Shown: piece after piece, positions 6,380 through 12,248 of the stretch
Numbering within the stretch: position 1 is the stretch's first letter
Layout: every line of letters begins with the position of its first letter
Assembly: GCA_043818215.1 (NCBI GenBank)
Contig: JBDRGC010000073.1
Span: forward strand, 1-13,334
Source: JBDRGC01 sp043818215
Lineage (GTDB): Bacteria > Chloroflexota > Anaerolineae > Anaerolineales > UBA11858
Length of the DNA: 13,334 bases
Direction of reading: 5' to 3'
The notes under the pieces: generated by a model
The model's database searches: none
Told to the model about the DNA's origin: nothing
The model's input: only the letters and a program-made list of their open reading frames with translations
Made by a program: the position numbers and the translations under genes

Positions 6380-7450
6380 ATGCCTAAAAAACGCATACTC
6401 ACCGGAGACCGCCCCACGGGCAGACTTCACCTGGGGCACTATATCGGTAGTCTGCTGAACCGCGTCGCCGCGCAAGATGATTATGAGTGTTTCTTCATTC
6501 TCGCAGACCTGCACACTCTAACCACTCACCCGCATAAGGCACGCATCGCTGAACTGGGCGAGAATATCCGCCAGACCGTGCTTGACTACCTGGCCGTGGG
6601 AATCGACCCGGACAAATCCACCATCTTCGTGCAGAGCGCCATCCCTGAGATTTTCGAACTCAACACCCTGTTGGGAATGTTAGCCAACGTGCCACGGTTG
6701 GAGCGCATCCCATCCCTGAAAGAAATGGCAAAATCCGCCAACCTGAAAACTATCCCTTTCGGACTGCTGGGCTACCCCGTGCTCATGGCTGCTGACATCC
6801 TGCTGCCGCGCGCTCACCTGGTCCCCGTGGGCGCTGACAATCGAGCCAATGTCGAGTTGGCCCGCGAGCTGGCCCGGCGTTTCAATCACATGTACGGCCA
6901 TGTCTTTCCTATCCCTGAGCTGCTGGAGGAACAAACTCTGATCGGCACCGATGGGCAGGCCAAGATGAGCAAGAGCCTCGACAACGCTATCTTCCTTTCT
7001 GACGACGCCCAAACCGTGGAGCGCAAAGTGATGGGCATGTTCACCGACCCCAACCGCATAACCGCAGATAAGCCCGGACGGGTGGAGGGCAACCCAATCT
7101 TCATTTATCACGAGGCCTTCAATCCAAACCGCGCAGAAGTGGCAGACCTTACAGCTCGTTACAAGAAGGGAAAAGTTGGGGATGTTGAAGTCAAGAGGAA
7201 ATTGGCCCTTGCGCTCAACGCAATGCTGAATCCCATCAGGGAGCGACGGACTCAATTCGAGGGTGATCCCCATCTAGTCGATGATATCCTGGCCCAGGGC
7301 GCTCACGACATGCATATCGAAGCCCGGGAGACCATCCGGCTTGTGCGCGCAGCCATGGGAATATCCAGGTACGTTTATAAGGAGGTGAAACCCAGCGATA
7401 TATACGAAAAACATCAATCCCGGCCCGTTCAGGGCCTCGCTTTTATGTGA
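6380..7450 (+). CDS. trpS: Tryptophanyl-tRNA synthetase
   Basis: This cytoplasmic class Ic aminoacyl-tRNA synthetase charges tRNA-Trp with tryptophan using ATP. The 356-residue product begins KKRILTGDRPTGRLHLGHYIG. HLGH (17-20) is the HIGH signature, KMSKS (195-199) is the second ATP-binding signature, and the Rossmann core lies between them. The TGDRPTG form resembles the TrpRS branch found in streptococci and clostridia. ATG 6380 has AAGGAG 7 nt upstream. It follows a Trp-specific T-box, so its expression should rise when tRNA-Trp is uncharged. The last 25 or so residues, after GISR (YVYKEVKPSDIYEKHQ and on), look unlike the normal end of the enzyme. Their DNA contains a perfect Shine-Dalgarno match (7379-7388) and a GC-rich hairpin, suggesting a 3' extension acquired after loss of an earlier stop. 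Confidence 0.96.
   Translation: MPKKRILTGDRPTGRLHLGHYIGSLLNRVAAQDDYECFFILADLHTLTTHPHKARIAELGENIRQTVLDYLAVGIDPDKSTIFVQSAIPEIFELNTLLGMLANVPRLERIPSLKEMAKSANLKTIPFGLLGYPVLMAADILLPRAHLVPVGADNRANVELARELARRFNHMYGHVFPIPELLEEQTLIGTDGQAKMSKSLDNAIFLSDDAQTVERKVMGMFTDPNRITADKPGRVEGNPIFIYHEAFNPNRAEVADLTARYKKGKVGDVEVKRKLALALNAMLNPIRERRTQFEGDPHLVDDILAQGAHDMHIEARETIRLVRAAMGISRYVYKEVKPSDIYEKHQSRPVQGLAFM
7422..7444 (+). terminator. Possible terminator hairpin inside the end of trpS
   Basis: GGCCC (7422-7426) pairs with GGGCC (7432-7436) around GTTCA, followed by TCGCTTTT. It resembles an intrinsic terminator but overlaps the last codons of trpS and its T-tract is short. If active it would reduce readthrough into trpB2. 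Confidence 0.35.
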
Positions 7451-7589
7451 GGCATGATGCGTGGAGGGTGGAGGCGTAAAACGTGAAACGTGAGTTACAC
7501 TTCATGCCTCATGCCCCCGCCCCCCCCGCCCCCTTGCACCCTTGCCCCCACGCACCACTCATCAACCACCTACCCCTAAGGAGAACAAA
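7451..7589 (+). other. Low-complexity trpS-trpB2 spacer
   Basis: The 139-nt spacer contains GTGGAGGGTGGAGG (7461-7474), duplicated ACGTGAAACGTGA-type and CATGCCTCATGCCC-type words, then a very C-rich run (about 7510-7560). The trpB2 ribosome-binding site AAGGAG lies at 7578-7583. I see no promoter of its own for trpB2 and no strong terminator in this spacer. Confidence 0.6.
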
Positions 7590-8969
7590 ATGTCTCAAAC
7601 CAAATTCCTGCTTAACGAAACAGACTTGCCGAAGACCTGGTACAACATCAACGCCGATGTGCCGGTTCCGCCCTCGCCAGTGCTGCATCCTGGCACCAAA
7701 GAGCCGGTTACGCCTGAATTCCTATCCGTGTTGTTCCCCATGGAACTCATCTTGCAGGAAGTCAGCACCGACCGCTTCATCGACATACCCAAAGAAGTGC
7801 GAGAGATCTACAAACTCTGGCGGCCCACTCCCCTTATCCGTGCCCGTCGTTTGGAGAAAGCCCTGAGAACCCCGGCGCATATCTACTTCAAGCACGAGGG
7901 TGTTTCTCCGTCTGGCAGCCACAAGCCAAACACCGCCGTTGCCCAGGCCTACTACAATAAAGCTGCCGGGGTCAAAGCTCTGACCACTGAAACCGGTGCC
8001 GGTCAATGGGGTTCTGCGCTCGCGTTGGCGTGTAACTTCTTCGATCTTGCTCTGGAAGTGTATATGGTCAAGATTTCATACCAGCAAAAGCCCTACCGCC
8101 GTGTGATGATGCAAATCCACGGGGCTGAAGTGTTCGCCAGCCCCACAGACCGCACCCAATATGGACGCTCCGTATTGGCTGAGTATCCCGACACACCTGG
8201 CTCGTTGGGGATTGCTATCTCCGAGGCCGTAGAAACCGCGGCAACCTCGGGCGGAACAAAGAAATACAGCCTGGGGTCGGTGCTCAATCATGTTCTACTG
8301 CACCAAACTGTGGTCGGTGAGGAAGCCATCAAGCAGATGGATTTGGCGGGCGAATACCCCGACGTGGTGATTGGCTGCGTAGGCGGCGGCTCGAATTATG
8401 CCGGCCTGGCTTATCCCTTCCTGCGGGACAAGCTGCGCAACGGTGGCAATACTCGCTTTGTGGCTGTGGAACCCACTGCAACCCCAACGCTCACAAAAGG
8501 GCCCTACGCGTATGATTACGGAGATACCGCCAAAATGGCCCCCATCGTTAAAATGTTCACCCTGGGGCACGATTTCGTACCTCCACCCATCCATGCTGGC
8601 GGCTTGCGCTACCACGGTATGGCTCCCAGCCTTAGCGCGCTCTACGATGCCGGTTACATAGAAGCCGTAGCTGTACCCCAATTGACGACATTCGCGGCGG
8701 CAATGTTGTTTGCCAACAGCGAAGGGATCATACCTGCGCCCGAGACCGCTCATGCCGTGCGCGTCGCCATAGACGAAGCCCTGGATGCCAAAGAGAAAGG
8801 CGAAGAGAGGGTTATCCTTTTCAACTTCTCAGGCCACGGGCACTTCGACATGGCAGCTTATCAAGCATACCTGGGAGGTGGGTTAGTTGATTACGAACAC
8901 CCCGCTGAAGCTATTCAGGCCGCCCTGGAGAAATTGCCCCAGGTTGGGAATGTGGAGAGTAGAGGGTAG
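7590..8969 (+). CDS. trpB2: TrpB2-type tryptophan synthase beta-like enzyme
   Basis: This 459-residue cytoplasmic PLP enzyme is of the TrpB2 group, which makes tryptophan from indole (or a related substrate) and serine. The PLP-binding lysine is K112 in GSHKPNTA, the catalytic glutamate is E134 in ETGAGQWG, and GGGSN (265-269) binds the cofactor phosphate. FSGHGHFD near the C-terminus is typical of this group. The long N-terminal extension (about residues 1-75) and total length separate it from the approximately 400-residue TrpB1 partners of TrpA; no trpA is nearby, as is common for TrpB2. I chose ATG 7590, with AAGGAG 6 nt upstream, over an in-frame start at 7542. It lies 139 nt after trpS and probably shares the T-box. 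Its last few codons and TAG stop merge into a GGAGGGT repeat. Confidence 0.93.
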   Translation: MSQTKFLLNETDLPKTWYNINADVPVPPSPVLHPGTKEPVTPEFLSVLFPMELILQEVSTDRFIDIPKEVREIYKLWRPTPLIRARRLEKALRTPAHIYFKHEGVSPSGSHKPNTAVAQAYYNKAAGVKALTTETGAGQWGSALALACNFFDLALEVYMVKISYQQKPYRRVMMQIHGAEVFASPTDRTQYGRSVLAEYPDTPGSLGIAISEAVETAATSGGTKKYSLGSVLNHVLLHQTVVGEEAIKQMDLAGEYPDVVIGCVGGGSNYAGLAYPFLRDKLRNGGNTRFVAVEPTATPTLTKGPYAYDYGDTAKMAPIVKMFTLGHDFVPPPIHAGGLRYHGMAPSLSALYDAGYIEAVAVPQLTTFAAAMLFANSEGIIPAPETAHAVRVAIDEALDAKEKGEERVILFNFSGHGHFDMAAYQAYLGGGLVDYEHPAEAIQAALEKLPQVGNVESRG

Positions 8970-9050
8970 AGGGTGGAGGGGGGAAGGTGGAGGGTGGAGG
9001 GTGGAGGGTGGGAAAATCCGCTCCCCGCTCCCCGCTCCCTGCTTCCCGCT
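8964..9050. repeat. GGTGGAG 7-bp repeat followed by a C-rich repeat
   Basis: From 8964 to 9012 the plus strand carries GGAGGGT words at a 7-bp period. The last four G3 runs (8992-8994, 8999-9001, 9006-9008, 9010-9012) with 1-4-nt loops satisfy a G-quadruplex pattern. From 9019 a complementary-flavoured CGCTCCC / GCTTCCC array follows. The region fills the 81-nt gap between the convergent trpB2 and mannosyltransferase genes and touches both coding ends. Confidence 0.75.
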
Positions 9051-9773
9051 TCACGGTCTCAAATCCCGATAAGCAAACAGAATTTGCCACACCCGTAGTG
9101 CGGCTTCGATTTGGATGCGCAAAGACATTTTCGATTGCCCCCAACGCCGGTCGGCGAAGTAGATTGGCACCTCCAGAAACGTGAAACTAAGCCGGGTAGC
9201 AATGTAGGTCATTTCGATCTGGAAGGCATACCCATTGGATCTCACTCGTTCCAGAGGCATTCCCAACAATGTGTCTCGCTTCCAAACACGGAATCCCCCC
9301 GTGGTATCTCTCACCCTCAATCCTAGAATTTTGCGGGCATAGAAATTGCCAAAGCTAGAAAGCCCCTTCCGCCAGAGAGGCCAGCGCTCGTCTACACAGC
9401 CTCTGGCAACGTAGCGCGAACCAATGACCATGTCGCATGTTTGCAAAGCAGCTAACATCTCCACCAATTTCTCCGGCGGATGGGAGAGGTCGGCATCCAT
9501 TTGAGCTACAGCCTCGGCGCCATCATCCAAAGCCTGCCGGAAACCCTGAATGTAGGCAGTGCCCAGCCCCAATTTGCCAGACCGGTGTATCACGGACAAC
9601 CTTCCGGGGTAGAGATCCTTCAAGGATTCGGCTATATCCCCGGTACCATCAGGGCTGCCATCGTCAACCACGATCAATTTCAGGCCAGTCAGAGGGAGAT
9701 CAAAAAGTGCAGATGCCACCACGGGCAAACTCTCTGCTTCGTTGTATGTTGGGACTACAACTGTTAATTGCAT
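9051..9773 (-). CDS. Polyprenyl-phosphate mannosyltransferase (GT2, DPM1-like)
   Basis: This 240-residue GT-A-fold glycosyltransferase of family 2 resembles dolichol/polyprenol-phosphate mannose synthase. It would move a sugar, usually mannose from GDP-mannose, to a polyprenyl phosphate at the inner membrane face for later glycan or glycoprotein assembly. Motifs in order: VVPTYNEAE (6-14), VDDGSPDGT (36-44, nucleotide binding), MDADLSHPPE (92-101, DxD-like metal site), GSRY (118-121), DTTGGFR (156-162), GYAFQIEM (181-188) and WGQSKM (211-216). It lacks the C-terminal membrane helices of longer bacterial types. ATG 9773 has no clear ribosome-binding site, and a perfect 12-bp hairpin lies 11 nt upstream. 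Exact donor and acceptor are not certain from sequence. It is convergent with trpB2 and downstream of the response-regulator gene, separated by 161 nt. Confidence 0.9.
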   Translation of the reverse strand: MQLTVVVPTYNEAESLPVVASALFDLPLTGLKLIVVDDGSPDGTGDIAESLKDLYPGRLSVIHRSGKLGLGTAYIQGFRQALDDGAEAVAQMDADLSHPPEKLVEMLAALQTCDMVIGSRYVARGCVDERWPLWRKGLSSFGNFYARKILGLRVRDTTGGFRVWKRDTLLGMPLERVRSNGYAFQIEMTYIATRLSFTFLEVPIYFADRRWGQSKMSLRIQIEAALRVWQILFAYRDLRP

Positions 9774-9784
9774 GTTTTAACCAA

Positions 9785-9817
9785 TGTTGGGATGGCTAAT
9801 AATGTGCCATCCCAACA
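9785..9817 (-). other. 12-bp perfect hairpin upstream of the mannosyltransferase
   Basis: TGTTGGGATGGC (9785-9796) and GCCATCCCAACA (9806-9817) pair perfectly around a 9-nt loop. The stem ends 11 nt before the ATG at 9773, so in the mRNA it occupies the ribosome-binding region. No T-tract follows on either strand, which argues against an efficient intrinsic terminator. A protein-binding operator or translational control element is possible. Confidence 0.6.
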
Positions 9818-9842
9818 GTCACGCTTTAGACAATGTGGTTGT

Positions 9843-9890
9843 ATGCCGCATTATGAATGCTACGTGAGACATGAAGCCTCAGTGCGGCAT
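9843..9890. repeat. 8-bp inverted repeat downstream of the response regulator
   Basis: ATGCCGCA (9843-9850) and TGCGGCAT (9883-9890) are perfect inverted repeats 32 nt apart, in the gap after the response-regulator stop at 9935. They could form the base of a 3' UTR structure. No U-tract is present. Confidence 0.45.
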
Positions 9891-9934
9891 TGCCAATAAT
9901 CGTATAGAAAAAGAAAGGAGGGTGATACCAAAAA

Positions 9935-10789
9935 TCAACAGCGTTGCTTGAATAGAGCTGTCTTTAAATTATCTATATCTTCGAAAGGCCCTTGGGGCGG
10001 CAACAGATTGCTCATCTGCAAAGCGAGGCGAGCACGCGGTTCCTGCGATATTTCACGATCTCTGAGGGGATAGAAGTAATCAAGTGACTGTTCCAACCGG
10101 GTTTGTATCCGTTCTTTCAGATTGGATATTGTATCAAGTCGTGTAACCACAACAAAATCGGTTGCGCTGAGATGTCCCACGAAATCGCTTGCATTTCCAA
10201 TATTCCGTACTGCGTTGTGAACCATCAAACTCACTGCGCGTATAACATCGTCAGAAGCGACAAAACCATAATCTTCACGGAAGCCATCCAGATTTTTCAA
10301 CGAGACCAATAATAAAGCCCAATCACTGCTCCCCAAACAATCCGTCAAACGCTCATCTACCAAAACGCCTTCTGGGAAACCAGTTACAGGATTATTAATG
10401 GCTCCTTGTGTCGAACGTCTGAGGGCATTCCGGACGCGCAAACGAAGTTCTTGAATATCAAAAGGCTTGGTGATGTAATCATCAGCGCCAAGTTCTAACC
10501 CCTGCAAACGGTCAGACTGGGCTCGTTTTTCTGTCAGGAAAATGATAGGGATATATTCAGTTCGACGGTTGCTGCGCAAGCGCCGGGCAACTTCATAACC
10601 ATCGATATCGGGCAATCGGATATCTAGAATGAAAAGATCGGGACGTTTGTTTCGGCAAGCTTTGATAGCGTCTTCCCCCCAATTCACCGTGGATACATCA
10701 TATCCCTGAACGCGAAAATACGCCTCCAGCATTTCTGCTACATCCACATCATCTTCGACAATAAGAATGTTGTATATTTTTTCCGCCAC
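9935..10789 (-). CDS. Response regulator with degenerate GGDEF output domain
   Basis: This 284-residue signalling protein has a receiver domain (about 6-122) with acidic pair D13/D14, phospho-acceptor D56 (FILDIRLPDIDGYE), T86 and K108 (ITKPF), so phosphorylation by a histidine kinase is expected. The second domain (about 130-260) has the layout of a GGDEF domain, starting with NNPVTGFPEG. At the active-site loop it reads GHLSATDF where an enzyme has R-x-GGDEF, so it should not make cyclic di-GMP and may bind a ligand or partner instead. Translation starts at GTG 10789, 9 nt after the V4R gene stop, without a strong ribosome-binding site, so translational coupling is likely. It is the last gene of the Roadblock-V4R-regulator operon. 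No histidine kinase gene lies nearby. Confidence 0.92.
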   Translation of the reverse strand: MAEKIYNILIVEDDVDVAEMLEAYFRVQGYDVSTVNWGEDAIKACRNKRPDLFILDIRLPDIDGYEVARRLRSNRRTEYIPIIFLTEKRAQSDRLQGLELGADDYITKPFDIQELRLRVRNALRRSTQGAINNPVTGFPEGVLVDERLTDCLGSSDWALLLVSLKNLDGFREDYGFVASDDVIRAVSLMVHNAVRNIGNASDFVGHLSATDFVVVTRLDTISNLKERIQTRLEQSLDYFYPLRDREISQEPRARLALQMSNLLPPQGPFEDIDNLKTALFKQRC

Positions 10790-10798
10790 AATGCTGGC

Positions 10799-11434
10799 CT
10801 ATTTCACCGGTGTTTTCTGTATGACGAACTCACAAACATCATCTCCAACAGCAATACACTTAGATTCATTCACGCGAAACTCATTGCCGCCAGAAACCCA
10901 CTTCAACCCTTCTTGGAGTAAACCAACAGCCACAAAACAGACTGGTTTATCCGCACCACTACGTCCCCAGCAGACTGGGCATCTATGGATCGTATAGACA
11001 AACTCGTTTTCTTGCTCATCTACAGTCGAGATTTGATCGCTCATCTGGCTGAAGATTTTTGCCATGGCGGGGACACCGATGCGCAATTTGGCTTGTAGCG
11101 GTAAAACTTTGAAGGCTAGATCGCCAACACCAGCTAAGGCGCCGAAATTACGTAACGCGTCTGAAAACGTAGCCCTGCCGACACGCAATGCAAGGCCGCG
11201 GCCTCCGCGCGGGCCATACATCTCTTCGAGAGCCTGATTGAGCGCCGACATATCTGCGAAATCAAAACTCTTGCGCAGGTTATCTTCTGGGAAATTGTCG
11301 ATCAAGTCTCCAAGAGTCGCCAGGTTCAGGATGGCATTAAGACCATTCCTGCCCATAACGTCTTCAAGGGCCTTGAGTGTGATCAAACCGAATTTATTGG
11401 GATAGTAATAGCCACTTTTTGGAATGGATTCCAT
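10799..11434 (-). CDS. V4R-domain (4-vinyl reductase-like) sensory protein
   Basis: This 211-residue protein has a C-terminal V4R domain, related to the heme-NO-binding-like fold and to ligand-sensing domains of some regulators. V4R hallmarks are CPVCWGR (152-158), a third cysteine at 166, the helix around GLLQEGLKW (171-179), and the final C-x-A-x-G-D-x-x-C-x-F pattern (193-203, KCIAVGDDVCEFVIQ). Five cysteines in the last 60 residues suggest metal or redox-linked ligand binding, but no ligand can be named. The N-terminal half (about 1-110) is helical with no recognised motif. ATG 11434 follows the Roadblock stop by 15 nt, with GGGG upstream as a weak ribosome-binding site. The gene sits between Roadblock and response-regulator genes, so it is likely the sensor part of a shared signalling module. 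Confidence 0.85.
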   Translation of the reverse strand: MESIPKSGYYYPNKFGLITLKALEDVMGRNGLNAILNLATLGDLIDNFPEDNLRKSFDFADMSALNQALEEMYGPRGGRGLALRVGRATFSDALRNFGALAGVGDLAFKVLPLQAKLRIGVPAMAKIFSQMSDQISTVDEQENEFVYTIHRCPVCWGRSGADKPVCFVAVGLLQEGLKWVSGGNEFRVNESKCIAVGDDVCEFVIQKTPVK

Positions 11435-11449
11435 AATTGTTACCCCAGC

Positions 11450-11821
11450 CTAAATAAGTTTTGTAAGGTCTTCTGTGGCCCGGCGCATATCAAGAAAAAT
11501 CAACCCCAATTTTGCTTGTTTGCGAGCCAATGCGGTGAGAACAGCCTCTTCACCGATAGACATCAGGACCACATATCCATCCTCACCCTTGATGTAGACC
11601 TGGTCCAAAGTTCCACGACCTAGTTCAGAAGCGATCCGTTCACCCAGGGATAACATAGCTGCCGACATGGCCGAAACGCGGTCTTCTTCCACATCTTGAG
11701 GCATGGCGGAAGCAATTGTCAAGCCATCCACACTGACTACTGCCGAGGCCTCGATATCTGGTGAGGATGCCTGGAGGTCGCGTAGACGTTCTATCATTAG
11801 TTGGGAACGTGATTTGGTCAA
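11450..11821 (-). CDS. Roadblock/LC7-domain protein
   Basis: This 123-residue single-domain protein is of the Roadblock/LC7 (MglB-like) family, small dimers that usually regulate GTPases or signalling partners. The expected alternation is visible: helix ERLRDLQASSPDIE, strand SAVVSVDGLTIASA (27-40), helix AMSAAMLSLGERIASEL (51-67), strands DQVYIKGEDGYVVLMSI and AVLTALA, then a C-terminal helix with LGLIFLDMRRATEDL. I chose the TTG at 11821 because AAAGGAG lies 7 nt upstream and the conserved domain begins right after it. The open frame continues to a GTG at 12034, but that extension is proline-rich, lacks similarity to the family, and has no ribosome-binding site. It is the first gene of the operon with V4R and response-regulator genes. 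No MglA-like GTPase is in view. Confidence 0.88.
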   Translation of the reverse strand: MTKSRSQLMIERLRDLQASSPDIEASAVVSVDGLTIASAMPQDVEEDRVSAMSAAMLSLGERIASELGRGTLDQVYIKGEDGYVVLMSIGEEAVLTALARKQAKLGLIFLDMRRATEDLTKLI

Positions 11822-11900
11822 GGATTCACTCCTTTTACATAGAGACCTATTGATTTGGTCTATTGAAAAAATTGCTTCTGAGGGGAGGTAGGGGGTCGGT

Positions 11901-11927
11901 GTGGGTGTGTGCAGCGCACATACCCAC
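11901..11927 (-). other. 12-bp near-perfect hairpin in the Roadblock leader
   Basis: GTGGGTGTGTGC (11901-11912) and GCACATACCCAC (11916-11927) are complementary at 11 of 12 positions around a 3-nt AGC loop. In the minus-strand transcript the odd position is an A-C mismatch; on the plus strand it would be a G-U pair. No U-tract follows directly. Confidence 0.6.
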
Positions 11928-12023
11928 ATCTTTCTCAGTGAGCACTTTTTTTCAGTGGACTCATTGATTGATATCTTCTCGAAAAGAGGAGGCGGTGGGT
12001 ATCGAGATGTCACTTTGATGGAA

Positions 12024-12042
12024 TACCTTCCCACGGAAGGTA
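12024..12042 (-). other. Short hairpin near the Roadblock transcript 5' end
   Basis: TACCTTCC (12024-12031) and GGAAGGTA (12035-12042) form a perfect 8-bp stem with a 3-nt loop, about 17 nt after the predicted start site. It could stabilise the 5' end or be a DNA operator near +20. Confidence 0.55.
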
Positions 12043-12065
12043 CTCACCAAGAACTGATGAACACT

Positions 12066-12094
12066 ACTCTAGCATAGAGGCAAAAATGTGTCAA
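12066..12094 (-). promoter_or_regulatory. Sigma70-type promoter of the Roadblock-V4R-regulator operon
   Basis: On the minus strand, consensus TTGACA (12094-12089) is followed by a 17-bp spacer and the extended -10 TGC-TAGAGT (hexamer 12071-12066). Start of transcription is expected near 12059. It is the only strong promoter-like pair upstream of the Roadblock gene and survives intact beside the insertion sequence. Confidence 0.72.
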
Positions 12095-12190
12095 GCAGAA
12101 AATCTCCTTCCTTATCTGATATAATCCGTCCACAAAAATATCACTAACCGGTCACCTTAAGCCCATTTTAGAGATGGGATTTACTACCTC

Positions 12191-12205
12191 ATGTTACGCA
12201 CTTGA
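12191..12205. repeat. Left terminal inverted repeat of the IS
   Basis: ATGTTACGCACTTGA matches the reverse complement of 13320-13334 at 14 of 15 positions, differing at position 11 (C versus G). The outer boundary could lie a few bases further left (CTC precedes it). Confidence 0.8.
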
Positions 12206-12248
12206 ATAGGGCATAACGGGATAAAATCAGGTCAAGGAGAAAAAATCG

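Larger units (their letters stand above)
11822..12059 (-). other. Long structured 5' leader of the Roadblock operon
   Basis: About 238 nt separate the predicted transcription start (near 12059) from the TTG start. The leader holds two clear hairpins (12024-12042 and 11901-11927), a CCCC-rich segment and a U-rich segment (about 11864-11872) before the ribosome-binding site. It matches no riboswitch class I can recognise by eye. Confidence 0.45.

Noticed and set aside
7542..7589. Upstream start for trpB2
   Set aside because: The added residues are encoded by the C-rich spacer, and the AAGGAG at 7578-7583 clearly serves ATG 7590.
8295..8753. Minus-strand open frame of 152 codons inside trpB2
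   Set aside because: It is a shadow of a well-conserved plus-strand gene, with no domain of its own.
9914..9925. Strong plus-strand Shine-Dalgarno match (AAAGGAGGGTGA)
   Set aside because: No start codon opens a meaningful frame after it; the following triplets reach a stop within a few codons.
11822..12034. N-terminal extension of the Roadblock gene to GTG 12034
   Set aside because: The extension has no family similarity and no ribosome-binding site, and it crosses two hairpins; TTG 11821 has AAAGGAG at 7 nt.
12120..12125. Plus-strand TATAAT as a promoter toward the IS
   Set aside because: No acceptable -35 hexamer lies 16-19 bp upstream; the convincing promoter here is on the minus strand.
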